Assembly: GCF_014322765.1 (NCBI RefSeq)
Contig: NZ_JAASTZ010000015.1
Coordinates: 31,376 to 95,375, forward strand
Direction of reading: 5' to 3'
Origin: Listeria immobilis
Lineage (GTDB): Bacteria; Bacillota; Bacilli; Lactobacillales; Listeriaceae
Length of the DNA: 64,000 nucleotides
The number at the start of each line of letters is the position of its first letter. The first letter of the stretch is position 1. Position numbers and translations under genes: made by a program. A model generated the notes under the pieces. It ran no database searches. It was not told the DNA's origin and saw only the letters and a list, made by a program, of their open reading frames with translations. Shown here one piece after another: positions 23,806 to 32,745 of this stretch.

Positions 23806-26145
23806 ATGAAAACGGTGAAAATTTCTGTTCGGCGTTTAGTAGAATTTGTTCTTAGAAGTGGTAGTATAGATAGCCGAATGACAAGTTCTGATCGAGCGTT
23901 AGAAGGGACGAAGATTCATCAATTACTCCAAAAATCAGCAGGCGATGAATATAAGGCGGAAGTTAGTTTAAAACTCGACCGAACTGTTGCTGGTGTGGCT
24001 TTTTCATTGGATGGACGTGCGGATGGAATTATAAATGAACGAATAATAGATGAAATTAAATCAACAGAGACGGCTATAGAGGAAATTACTGAAAATTTTC
24101 GACCACTTCACTGGGCACAGCTGATTTGTTATGGCTTTATGCTGGCGGAGAATGAGGGGCTTTCAGAGGTTGAGCTCCAGTTGACATATTATCAAATAGT
24201 AGATGAAGAGACAAAGCAGTTTAGACGTACAATGAGTCGCGAAGAAATGGGCGCTTTTGTAGATGATTTACTTACTAAATACGCAATTTGGGCGCAAATG
24301 TCTGCAGCTTGGGAATTGAAACGAAACCAAACGATAAAAGAATTAGCATTTCCTTACAATAGCTATCGGCGTGGCCAAAGAGAACTTTCTATAGCTGTTT
24401 ATCGGACAGCAGTTTCTGGTGAGAATTTATTTTGTGAGGCTCCTACAGGAATTGGAAAAACAATGTCGACATTATTTCCAGCTATCAAAGCGATGGGAGA
24501 GGGGAAATCGGACAAGCTTTTTTATTTTACCGCAAAAACAATTACGAGACAGGTGGCAGAAGATGCACTAGATGAAATGCGGCGGAAAGGACTTGCTGCA
24601 AGGAGTGTTACTATTACGGCAAAAGACAAAATATGTTTTCTAGATGAGCGCAAATGCGAACCGGACCATTGCCAATTTGCTAGAGGGTACTATGACCGTT
24701 TGAATGAGGCGTTATTTGATATCTTAGGTCAAGAAGAAGCGATTACTCGGCCGATTATAGAGGAATATGCTAGAAAATATACACTTTGTCCATTTGAATT
24801 GTCATTAGATGTGGCACTATTTTGTGATGCAATTGTTTGCGATTATAATTATTTATTTGATCCAGTAGTATATTTGAAACGATTTTTCAGTGAAAATCTA
24901 GGAAAGTATACATTTTTGGTGGATGAAGTTCATAATTTAGTAGATCGTGCTCGCTCGATGTTCTCTGCAACACTTCGAAAATCACTTATTATGCAAGTGA
25001 AGCGGCAATTGGATAAGAAGCAGCATAAACGTCTCTGGAATTCCATTGATGCAATGAATAAGGTAATGATTTCGCTAAATAAAAAGCTAGTTGAATCAAA
25101 TACAACTATTCATGTGAGAAAAGAACAATTAGAAGAATGGAATGAAACAGTGCTTAAGTTTACATTTGTTGCAAAGGATTGGCTACCGCAAAATACACAA
25201 TCAGAAGCGCAGATAAGCGTCTTAGAACTTTATTTTGAAAGCTTAAGATATATAAAGATTGCGGAACTTTATGATGAAAGGTATACAACGCAAATTACAA
25301 GAAGTCGCAATGAGATAGAAATAAGACAACTATGCCTGGACCCAGCCTTTTTATTATCTGAGAAACTAAAACTTGGGGCGAGCTCGGTACTTTTTTCGGC
25401 AACGCTTAGACCGATTGACTATTATACAAATGTACTTGGCGGGGAGTCAGATACTAGTAGAATGATCTTTTCGTCTCCATTTGAGCAAAAAAACATGCAT
25501 TTATTAGTAGCAGATTACCTTAGTACTAAATATCAAATGCGCGAAAATAGTATGGAGGGAGTAGTTGAGGCGTTATTTGCTCTTATATCTGGTAAGAAAG
25601 GTAATTACTTGTTTTTCTTTCCTTCGTTTCATTATTTAGAAAGGATTTATCAATTATTTAAAGAAAAATATCCAGATGTTCGTGTTCAAAAGCAAGAAAA
25701 CTCGATGGATGAAGTTGGTCGGGAAGCGTTTTTAGCGGAATTTGAAGCTGATAATGTGGAAACTTTGGTAGGATTTTGTGTTTTAGGGGGAATTTTTTCT
25801 GAAGGAATTGATCTGCGTGGAGAAAGATTGATTGGTGCGGCAATAGTAGGAGTTGGACTTGCACAGCTAAATCCAGAATCAGACTTAATTAAGGATTATT
25901 ACAATAAAACAATTGGTCATGGTTTTGATTATGCCTATCAAATTCCAGGGATGAATAAGGTGCTTCAAGCGGTTGGTCGAGTGATACGTGCGGAGTCCGA
26001 CCGAGGTGTAGTTTTATTAATAGAAGAACGATTTTCAGTAGATCGCTATCGAGCTTTGTTTCCAGCGCATTGGAATCATGCTAAAACAGTGAAAAACACA
26101 CAAGAAATAGTGCAACAAGTAAGCGAATTTTGGCGAAATGACTGA
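23806..26145 (+). CDS. DinG/XPD-type Fe-S DNA helicase with N-terminal PD-(D/E)XK nuclease domain
   Basis: This 779-residue protein (lmo0157-like) combines two modules. Residues about 1-180 look like a Cas4/RecB-type PD-(D/E)XK nuclease (LEGTKIHQLL, LDGRADGI, IDEIKST). The rest is a superfamily-2 XPD-like helicase. It has Walker A EAPTGIGKT near 211-219, four Cys for a 4Fe-4S cluster (C277, C284, C289, C328), a DEVH box at 373-376, and QAVGRVIRAESDRG in motif VI. It probably unwinds and processes damaged or branched DNA; no substrate is known. ATG 23806 follows GAAGGAGG; a TTG at 23803 is less likely. Confidence 0.88.
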   Translation: MKTVKISVRRLVEFVLRSGSIDSRMTSSDRALEGTKIHQLLQKSAGDEYKAEVSLKLDRTVAGVAFSLDGRADGIINERIIDEIKSTETAIEEITENFRPLHWAQLICYGFMLAENEGLSEVELQLTYYQIVDEETKQFRRTMSREEMGAFVDDLLTKYAIWAQMSAAWELKRNQTIKELAFPYNSYRRGQRELSIAVYRTAVSGENLFCEAPTGIGKTMSTLFPAIKAMGEGKSDKLFYFTAKTITRQVAEDALDEMRRKGLAARSVTITAKDKICFLDERKCEPDHCQFARGYYDRLNEALFDILGQEEAITRPIIEEYARKYTLCPFELSLDVALFCDAIVCDYNYLFDPVVYLKRFFSENLGKYTFLVDEVHNLVDRARSMFSATLRKSLIMQVKRQLDKKQHKRLWNSIDAMNKVMISLNKKLVESNTTIHVRKEQLEEWNETVLKFTFVAKDWLPQNTQSEAQISVLELYFESLRYIKIAELYDERYTTQITRSRNEIEIRQLCLDPAFLLSEKLKLGASSVLFSATLRPIDYYTNVLGGESDTSRMIFSSPFEQKNMHLLVADYLSTKYQMRENSMEGVVEALFALISGKKGNYLFFFPSFHYLERIYQLFKEKYPDVRVQKQENSMDEVGREAFLAEFEADNVETLVGFCVLGGIFSEGIDLRGERLIGAAIVGVGLAQLNPESDLIKDYYNKTIGHGFDYAYQIPGMNKVLQAVGRVIRAESDRGVVLLIEERFSVDRYRALFPAHWNHAKTVKNTQEIVQQVSEFWRND

Positions 26146-26190
26146 TTTTCTAGTAGAATGAAAGTAATTAGTCACTGTTGGGAGGAAATT

Positions 26191-27003
26191 ATGTATAAAA
26201 TTATCGCAATAGATATTGATGGCACCTTATTAAATGATGCGCACGTGATCACACCAGTCGTTCGAGATTCTATTAAGGCAGCGAAGGCAAAAGGGGTAAA
26301 AGTCGTTTTATGTACTGGTCGTCCGCTTGCTGGAATTAAGAAAAGTTTGCTGGAATTAGATCTTTTAGATATTGGAGATTATGCAATTACATTCAATGGA
26401 GCAGTCGTTTTAGAAACTGCTTCAGAAAAAACATTAGCCGATATTACTTTAAATAAAACCGAATTGGAAGAAATCTATGCATTTTGTCATGCCGAGGATG
26501 TAAATGTTACTTATTTTGATGGGAAAAACATGTATGTACCAAGCCGAAAAATAACAGAAATTACTTGTCAGGATTCGCTTCTATTACAAACACCGCTATA
26601 TCATCTGCCAGTAGAAGAAGCCCCTGAGTCCATTCACGTTTCGAAAGTAATGCTGCTAGATTCTCCTGAAAAAATAACGAGTGTCATTAAAAATCTACCT
26701 GCAACATTAAAAGAGAAATTTTATATTGTTCGAAGTGTTCCTTACAATCTAGAATTTTTGCAAAAAGGGGTAAATAAAGGTTCCGCATTAGAAAGCTTGG
26801 CGAATAAACTAGGCGTGGATCAAAGAGAAGTAATTAGTATTGGGGATCAAGAAAACGATATTTCGATGATAGAATATGCTGGTATGGGTGTAGCGATGGG
26901 TAACGCAACCGAGCATATTAAAGAAATTGCTAATTATACAACAACAACCAATAATGAAGATGGGGTTGCAATGGCTATTCAAATGTTTGTATTAGATCGC
27001 TAA
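26191..27003 (+). CDS. Cof-type HAD phosphatase
   Basis: This 270-residue protein (lmo0158-like) belongs to the Cof/YidA subgroup of HAD phosphatases, which act on sugar phosphates or related small molecules. It shows motif I IAIDIDGTLLND, motif II LCTGRP, and motif IV SIGDQENDISMIEYAGMGVAMGNA. The C2B cap region lies between. ATG 26191 follows GGGAGG; an upstream frame from 26158 lacks a ribosome site. Substrate is not predictable from sequence. It ends 37 bp after which a 240-bp gap begins. Confidence 0.88.
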   Translation: MYKIIAIDIDGTLLNDAHVITPVVRDSIKAAKAKGVKVVLCTGRPLAGIKKSLLELDLLDIGDYAITFNGAVVLETASEKTLADITLNKTELEEIYAFCHAEDVNVTYFDGKNMYVPSRKITEITCQDSLLLQTPLYHLPVEEAPESIHVSKVMLLDSPEKITSVIKNLPATLKEKFYIVRSVPYNLEFLQKGVNKGSALESLANKLGVDQREVISIGDQENDISMIEYAGMGVAMGNATEHIKEIANYTTTTNNEDGVAMAIQMFVLDR

Positions 27004-27037
27004 AAATAAAAACATTCCATGTAAGGTAGGATTTGAA

Positions 27038-27202
27038 TTGAAAATATTGACAGCGCTTTATTTCATAGGCGAAAATAGAAAGATATCAAAGCAACATAGA
27101 ATGGAAGCTATTTTAGCGCAATTAGAAATCCATGGTTTTTTTGTGGGAGTTTTTCTATCAGCTCTATCTTGCCAAATTAGCTTTCTTTTGTTATTGTTTT
27201 AG
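27038..27202 (+). CDS. Possible 54-residue small membrane-like peptide
   Basis: TTG 27038 opens a 54-codon frame with a polar N-terminal half (ENRKISKQHRMEAILAQLE) and a hydrophobic C-terminal half ending SFLLLLF. AGG at 27028-27030 is a modest ribosome site. It fills most of the 240-bp gap between the HAD gene and the epimerase gene. It could be a real small gene, a remnant of a longer one, or chance. I do not recognise a family. Confidence 0.22.
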   Translation: MKILTALYFIGENRKISKQHRMEAILAQLEIHGFFVGVFLSALSCQISFLLLLF

Positions 27203-27243
27203 GAATAGTTTGACATTTTGAAAATAGAAGGGGGTAACGATGT

Positions 27244-28320
27244 TTGAAAATCACAAAAATTAAAACACATACCATACCAATTCAACTAAGTTCTACATTT
27301 AAAACAGCCCTTAGAGAAGTAAATCATGTAAATATAGTGCGAGTATATATCCATTTTGATAATGGGATTGTAGGAATAGGTGAGGCTGCTCCGACACATG
27401 TCATAACTGGAGATACAGAAGTAAGCATTACAAGTGCAATTAATGATATTTTTGCTCCTTTTTTAATAGGGCGTGAACTAGACGAAGAATTAACCATTTT
27501 AGATGAAATGAAGGCACTTCTGATACATAATTCAAGTCCGAAAGCAGCGATTGATATTGCGTTTCATGATGCTTTAGCGAAAGCAAATTCTACACCACTA
27601 TACAAATTTCTAGGTGGTAGAAAAGTAGTACTAGAAACAGATTATACGATTAGCATCGGCGCACCAGAAAAAATGGTGGATGATGCAAAAACAAAAGTAG
27701 CGGAAGGATTTCGTTCTCTAAAAGTTAAACTTGGTCTTGATCCTGTAGAAGTCGAAGTTGCTAAAATTAGACAAATGAATGATGCTTTAGGCGGGAAAAT
27801 CCCATTTCGGATTGACGCAAACCAAGGCTGGACTCCAGAAGTAGCAATTCAAATTTTAAATGAATGGAGTGATATTCCAATTGATTTCGTCGAGCAACCG
27901 GTGAAAAGTTGGGATTTCGCAGGGATGGCAAAAGTGACTGCCAACACAAATATTCCAGTTATGGCAGATGAAAGCTTGTTTGGAATTCATGATGCCAAGC
28001 GACTATTGGATGAAAAATGTTGTGATTTACTAAATATAAAATTGATGAAAAGCGCTGGTATCAAAGAAGCTCGCGCTATTCATGCTTTGGCAAATGAGTA
28101 TAATGTTGATTGTATGATTGGGACGATGATTGAAGGCTATGCAAGTTTATCAGCCGCCGCCCATTTTGCTGCAGCTTCAGAACGAGTGAAATTCTATGAT
28201 TTAGATGTACCATTTATGTGGAATCTTCAAGGCAAAGATATAACAGACATCGGGATAGAAATCGGCCAAGGTCAAGTGCTTTTAACAGAAGAAAGTGGCA
28301 TTGGAATTTCTGCATATTAA
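27244..28320 (+). CDS. L-Ala-D/L-Glu (dipeptide) epimerase, enolase superfamily
   Basis: This 358-residue enzyme is a YkfB/AEE-type member of the muconate-lactonizing subgroup. It interconverts L-Ala-D-Glu and L-Ala-L-Glu from murein peptides. Expected residues are present: K160 and K162 in LKVKLG, metal ligands D191 (DANQGW), E217 (EQPV) and D242 (ADES), and K266 in NIKLMKSAG. It has no signal peptide and acts in the cytosol. Start TTG 27244 follows AGGGGG by about 9 bp. It leads a five-gene operon whose next gene starts 17 bp after its stop. Related dipeptide specificities are possible. Confidence 0.88.
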   Translation: MKITKIKTHTIPIQLSSTFKTALREVNHVNIVRVYIHFDNGIVGIGEAAPTHVITGDTEVSITSAINDIFAPFLIGRELDEELTILDEMKALLIHNSSPKAAIDIAFHDALAKANSTPLYKFLGGRKVVLETDYTISIGAPEKMVDDAKTKVAEGFRSLKVKLGLDPVEVEVAKIRQMNDALGGKIPFRIDANQGWTPEVAIQILNEWSDIPIDFVEQPVKSWDFAGMAKVTANTNIPVMADESLFGIHDAKRLLDEKCCDLLNIKLMKSAGIKEARAIHALANEYNVDCMIGTMIEGYASLSAAAHFAAASERVKFYDLDVPFMWNLQGKDITDIGIEIGQGQVLLTEESGIGISAY

Positions 28321-28336
28321 AGAAAGAAGGGGTAAT

Positions 28337-29215
28337 ATGAACAAATTAGTTAGTCAAAGTAATGCATTTCTTTGGAGAAAAAATGAAATGAACCCAGTAC
28401 TAGAAAATATTTTAAAAGCAAGAAAAACAAGTGATTTAGTACAGGTATTAAAAGAAGATGCGATGAAGCTATATGAAGACAGCTTAGTGGACTCGGATTT
28501 GCTCTATAATGACTTGGTAATTGTCGATAAGATAGAGGGAGACTGGGCGAAAGTAGTTGTTCCTTCCCAACATAGCTTCCTAGATAAACGTGGCTATCCG
28601 GGCTGGATGCTGCTGGAAGATTTGATAGATGAAAAAAACCTTGCGAACACAGAAGAAAAATTAGCGGTAGTTATACCAAAATCACAAATTACGTATGAAA
28701 ATGGAGCAACACGAGAAGTATCATTTGGAACACTTTTCTTAAAAAAAGCAGAAACAGAAGACAACTACATAATTGAGACACCTCATGGGGAAGCATTTAT
28801 CCCACGCACACACGTGGCACTTCAAAATGAACCACGTGAAAATATCGGGGTGGATGTGGTTCAAATGGCATTACAATTTTTAGATTTACCTTATGTTTGG
28901 GCAGGTATTAGTAGTGCAGGTTTTGATTGTTCTGGTTTTGCATTTACATTGTATCGTACTTGTGGAAAATACATCGGTCGTGACGCAACAGAGCAATCAT
29001 TTGCGGGAGAAAAGATAGACTATTCGAATGCCGAGCCAGGTGATTTACTATTTTTTGCCTATGAAGAAGGTAAAGGCGAGGTGCATCATGTAGGAGTATA
29101 CATGGGCAACGACGAAATGATTCACTCGCAAACACCAGGATCCAAAGTAATTCTCACCAAAATAACCGGCAGCAAATATGAACCAGAGCTTTGTGTAACG
29201 GCGCGACATCGCTAA
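28337..29215 (+). CDS. Cytosolic NlpC/P60 gamma-D-glutamyl-L-diamino acid endopeptidase (YkfC-like)
   Basis: This 292-residue protein has an SH3-like N-terminal part (about 30-170) and a C-terminal NlpC/P60 domain with C198 (FDCSGF), H251 (HHVGVY) and H263 (MIHSQ). YkfC-type enzymes cut the gamma-D-Glu-diamino acid bond of L-Ala-gamma-D-Glu-mDAP peptides that have a free N-terminus. There is no signal peptide, so it acts on imported murein peptides. Start ATG 28337 follows AAGGGG; an earlier frame from 28295 overlaps the epimerase gene. It makes the dipeptide substrate for the upstream epimerase. Confidence 0.87.
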   Translation: MNKLVSQSNAFLWRKNEMNPVLENILKARKTSDLVQVLKEDAMKLYEDSLVDSDLLYNDLVIVDKIEGDWAKVVVPSQHSFLDKRGYPGWMLLEDLIDEKNLANTEEKLAVVIPKSQITYENGATREVSFGTLFLKKAETEDNYIIETPHGEAFIPRTHVALQNEPRENIGVDVVQMALQFLDLPYVWAGISSAGFDCSGFAFTLYRTCGKYIGRDATEQSFAGEKIDYSNAEPGDLLFFAYEEGKGEVHHVGVYMGNDEMIHSQTPGSKVILTKITGSKYEPELCVTARHR

Positions 29216-29232
29216 AAAGGGGTGGTGAAATA

Positions 29233-30024
29233 GTGAAAACAAATATATACCAAAAAATCAACCAAACTTTCGATTCAATCGATTCAAAAGCGCTTTATAT
29301 AACAGATGGAAAACAAGTTCTTTTTGCTGAACAAGAAAATCAGCTTTATACAGCAGCTAGTGTCATTAAACTACCAATTTACTTGTACTTTTTTGAGAAA
29401 ATTGCTAAAGGTGAGCTAGACTTGCAAAGTGAATTCCAAATTTTACCAGAAAAAGTAGTTGCGGGTGCAGGCATAATTCAAATCCTTCCTGAAAAAAGGA
29501 CTTGGCGCCTAGAAGAGCTTTTACATTTGATGATTGCAATTTCAGATAATACAGCTACCAATAAACTAATAGAGCTAGCAACCTTTCCAAGTCTAAAAGC
29601 GTGGATAAATAAAAAAGGTTGGGAAAATAGTGTGTATATAGAGCGCAAAATGATGGATTTTAAATCAGCTAAGCAAAATAAAATCAGCGCAAAGTTAGCC
29701 GTCATTATTTTCCAAGAAATTAACGAGTTAAGTAAGGCACATCCAGACCTAGCAGAAACGATTCGACGACCATTTTTAAATCAGCAACATCGTTCGAATT
29801 TGACTGGGACTTTGGAAGAAGCGGGAATTACTGATCTTTTAATGTTAAACAAAACTGGCGAATTAAAAGATGTGCAGCATGATGTCGCCATTTTTGAGTA
29901 CAAAGGGAAAACGCGGATTGCAGCAGCGTTAACGAACAATACAGGGCTTGAAGCAAATGCAACAGCATGGATGCAAACAGTAGGTAAACAATTATTTGTC
30001 GATATAAGCCAAAATGAAAAATAG
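29233..30024 (+). CDS. Class A beta-lactamase-fold serine hydrolase, cytosolic, in a murein-peptide operon
   Basis: This 263-residue protein has the three class A signatures: SVIK (S43-K46), SDN (S104-N106) and KTG (K207-G209). A typical ExxLN omega-loop Glu is not evident. The sequence has no signal peptide or lipobox, unlike real beta-lactamases, so it probably works inside the cell. In this operon it may act as a peptidase or LD-carboxypeptidase-like hydrolase on murein peptides, but this is inference. GTG 29233 follows AAGGGGTGG; a longer frame from 29191 overlaps the previous gene. The stop lies 12 bp before the next gene. Confidence 0.8.
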   Translation: MKTNIYQKINQTFDSIDSKALYITDGKQVLFAEQENQLYTAASVIKLPIYLYFFEKIAKGELDLQSEFQILPEKVVAGAGIIQILPEKRTWRLEELLHLMIAISDNTATNKLIELATFPSLKAWINKKGWENSVYIERKMMDFKSAKQNKISAKLAVIIFQEINELSKAHPDLAETIRRPFLNQQHRSNLTGTLEEAGITDLLMLNKTGELKDVQHDVAIFEYKGKTRIAAALTNNTGLEANATAWMQTVGKQLFVDISQNEK

Positions 30025-30036
30025 GGAGGAAACAAC

Positions 30037-31686
30037 ATGAAAAAAAGATTAACAGTATTATGTATCATGATTCTATCTATATCAACCTTTTTAATAGCAT
30101 GTGGTGGAAATAAAGACGAAACTACTAAGTCAGCAGGCAAAAAAACACTGAGAATTATGGAAAATGCTGAAGTTTCTTCCATGGATTCTACTCTTTCGCA
30201 AGATGTTCCGAGTTTTACCGAACAAGGTCAAGTTTTTGAAGGTCTATACACTTTAAACGATAAAGACCAAGCAGTTCCAGCCGTAGCCAAGGAGATGCCA
30301 ACTTTAAGTGAAGACCAAAAAACGTACACTATCCAATTACGGAAAGATGCCAAATGGTCTAATGGAACAAAAGTGACAGCAAATGATTTCATTTTTGCAT
30401 GGAAAAAACTAGCAAACCCGGATACTGCCGCTCAATACTCCTTTTTACTTGATGGAACAGTTGAAAACGGCACAGATGTAATTAATAGCAAAAAAAGCGT
30501 AGATGAATTAGGCGTAAAAGCACTTGATGATTACACAATTGAAATCAAACTAGAACAACCAGTTCCTTATTTCACTTCACTACTCGCATTCAACGCTTTC
30601 TATCCTCAAAATGAAGAATATGTGAAAGAACAAGGTAAAAAATATGCGCAAAGCAGTGAAAATATGATTTATAATGGTCCCTTTACAATGAAAAGTTGGA
30701 CCAATACCGAAAAAGAATGGACACTAGAAAAAAATCCAGAATACTGGGATAAAAAGAATGTTAAATCCGATAAAATTGAAGTTAGTGTTGTAAAAGCACC
30801 AAATACAGCAGTTAATTTATATGATACTGGAAAACTAGATGTAGCAACACTTTCTGGTGATTATGCTGCACAAAAAAGCAACGACAAAGATTATCATTCC
30901 GAGCTTGATGCTTACGTGACACATTTAAAATTAAATCAAGCAATTGGCGGAAAAGAAACACCACTTGCAAACGAAAATCTGCGAAAAGCGCTATCCCTTG
31001 CTGTAAATAAAGAATCGCTTACTAAGAAAATTTTAGCAGATGGTTCTAAAGCGATTTACGGTTATGTTCCAGAAAAATTTGTCACTAATCCAGAAACTGG
31101 TGAAGATTTCCGCAAAGAAAGTGGCAACTACATGGAGCAAGATGAAGCAAAAGCAAAAACATATTTTGAAAAAGCAAAACAAGAGCTTGGTGGAGAAGCG
31201 ATTACTGTTGAGCTACTAAATTCAGACTTAGAATCTAGTAAAAAAGTAGGCGAATACTTGCAAGACCAACTAGAAACTGCACTTCCTGGGCTTAAAATAA
31301 ATTTAAAAACAGTTCCTAAAAAGAACTTGCTACAATTAACGAGAGAGCAAAATTACGAAATCGTTCTTTCTAATTGGGGTCCAGATTTTCAAGATCCATT
31401 AACATTCTTAGGAAACTACACAACTGGCAATACTTACAACGCGAGTGGCTATTCAAACACGGATTACGATAAAATGATAAATGCAACTTCAACCACACTA
31501 ACAACCGAACCTGAAAAACGTTGGGAAACATTTATTGATGCAGAGAAATTGCTTATCGAAACGGATGCAGCAATGATTCCGCTTTATCAAACTGCTGTAT
31601 GTAATTTGAAAAAAGACACAGTCAAAGGAATCGTTCACCATAACTTTGGTACAAGCTTTTCTTATAAAGGTGCATACGTAGAATAG
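30037..31686 (+). CDS. Oligopeptide/murein-peptide-binding lipoprotein (OppA/DppE-like)
   Basis: This 549-residue lipoprotein has the lipobox LIACGG and the OppA pattern YTIQLRKDAKWSNGTKVTANDF. The family includes B. subtilis DppE and MppA-like murein-peptide binders. It lies between murein-peptide hydrolase genes, so it probably captures murein tripeptides or tetrapeptides. No permease or ATPase gene accompanies it; a shared Opp transporter must be used. GGGAGG precedes ATG 30037. It resembles the orphan protein at 18548-20203. Confidence 0.88.
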   Translation: MKKRLTVLCIMILSISTFLIACGGNKDETTKSAGKKTLRIMENAEVSSMDSTLSQDVPSFTEQGQVFEGLYTLNDKDQAVPAVAKEMPTLSEDQKTYTIQLRKDAKWSNGTKVTANDFIFAWKKLANPDTAAQYSFLLDGTVENGTDVINSKKSVDELGVKALDDYTIEIKLEQPVPYFTSLLAFNAFYPQNEEYVKEQGKKYAQSSENMIYNGPFTMKSWTNTEKEWTLEKNPEYWDKKNVKSDKIEVSVVKAPNTAVNLYDTGKLDVATLSGDYAAQKSNDKDYHSELDAYVTHLKLNQAIGGKETPLANENLRKALSLAVNKESLTKKILADGSKAIYGYVPEKFVTNPETGEDFRKESGNYMEQDEAKAKTYFEKAKQELGGEAITVELLNSDLESSKKVGEYLQDQLETALPGLKINLKTVPKKNLLQLTREQNYEIVLSNWGPDFQDPLTFLGNYTTGNTYNASGYSNTDYDKMINATSTTLTTEPEKRWETFIDAEKLLIETDAAMIPLYQTAVCNLKKDTVKGIVHHNFGTSFSYKGAYVE

Positions 31687-31701
31687 AAGGAGCGAAACAA
31701 A

Positions 31702-32520
31702 ATGAAACTTTGGATTTCCGTAGATATGGAAGGGATAAATGGACTTCCCGACGATACTTTTGTAGATTCTAGTATGCGAAACTATACTAGAGGACAAAAA
31801 ATAATGACAAGCGAAACAAACTGGGTAGTGGAAGAAGCCCTTAAAGCCGGCTACGATGATATTTTGGTAAACGACAGCCATTCCAAAATGAACAATATTT
31901 TAATAGAAGATTTACACAAAGAAGCACGTCTAATAACTGGAGATGTAAAACCGTTTTCGATGGTGCAGGGATTAGATGCTAGTGCTGACGCAGCCATTTT
32001 TATAGGTTATCATTCTCGAGCAGGACAGCCGGGAGTGATGAGCCACTCAATGACTTCTGGGGTACGGAATTTTTACATTAATGATGTAGTGGTAGGAGAA
32101 TTTGGCTTAAATGCATATGTTGCAGGGGCATTTGGAGTACCAGTTATTCTAGTTGCAGGTGATGATTATATTGCTGCCGAAGCGAAAGCGTTAATTCCGG
32201 GCATCGAAACAGCTGTAGTCAAAGAAGCAGTCTCTCGTTCTTCTGCAATAGCGTTTTCTTTAGCAAGATCAGAAGCCATTATTCGTGAGAAAGTCGAGAT
32301 AGCACTACAAAACAAACGAGCAGGAATACTCACTCCACCAGAAAAACCTATCTTAAAAATCGAGTTTTGCAACTACGGACAGGCTGAATGGGCTGCACTA
32401 ATACCTGGAACGAAAATAATTGATGAAACGACAGTCCAATTTGAAGCTAATGATATATTAGAAGCTTATCAAGCAATGGTTGCAATGACTGAATTAGCAA
32501 TGAAATGCGCGTTCTCATAA
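31702..32520 (+). CDS. DppA-like D-aminopeptidase (family M55)
   Basis: This 272-residue zinc aminopeptidase releases N-terminal D-amino acids, such as D-Ala from D-Ala-D-Ala. Zinc-site residues known from B. subtilis DppA are in place: D8 and E10 (VDMEGING), H60 (NDSHSKM), the GYHSRAG His and VVGEFGLNA Glu. It is cytosolic and forms a decamer in its family. AAGGAG precedes ATG 31702. It is the last gene of the murein-peptide operon and is followed by a terminator. Confidence 0.92.
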   Translation: MKLWISVDMEGINGLPDDTFVDSSMRNYTRGQKIMTSETNWVVEEALKAGYDDILVNDSHSKMNNILIEDLHKEARLITGDVKPFSMVQGLDASADAAIFIGYHSRAGQPGVMSHSMTSGVRNFYINDVVVGEFGLNAYVAGAFGVPVILVAGDDYIAAEAKALIPGIETAVVKEAVSRSSAIAFSLARSEAIIREKVEIALQNKRAGILTPPEKPILKIEFCNYGQAEWAALIPGTKIIDETTVQFEANDILEAYQAMVAMTELAMKCAFS

Positions 32521-32526
32521 GATTTG

Positions 32527-32558
32527 AAGGAGGCACTTTAATAGTGTCTTCTTTTTTT
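32527..32558 (+). terminator. Terminator of the murein-peptide operon
   Basis: AAGGAGGCACT pairs with AGTGTCTTCTT (two G-U pairs) around a 5-nt loop and is followed by a T-run. Confidence 0.8.
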
Positions 32559-32745
32559 GTGTCTAAAATGTGACGAAAAACACGATTTTTTATGTCGACT
32601 TTATGAATAGAAAGTACTTATTTATCGTTTTTCAAATGAAAGCACTTTGATTTCGTATACAGCCAATGCCTTGCCTTGTATTATATAAAAGTGGACTTAA
32701 TTTAACAGTAAATACAACTTAAAAACTAGGAGGAGAGAATTTTTT

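Noticed and set aside
29233..30024. Antibiotic-resistance beta-lactamase
   Set aside because: No signal peptide, no clear omega-loop Glu, and a murein-peptide operon context argue against a secreted resistance enzyme.
32635..32655. cre-like site before the large LPXTG gene (ATGAAAGCACTTTGA)
   Set aside because: Two mismatches fall at conserved positions of the cre core (CG and CA), so I do not list it as a site.
32708..32721. Possible PrfA box before the large LPXTG gene
   Set aside because: TTAACAGTAAATAC keeps only one half of TTAACANNTGTTAA, so the match is too weak.
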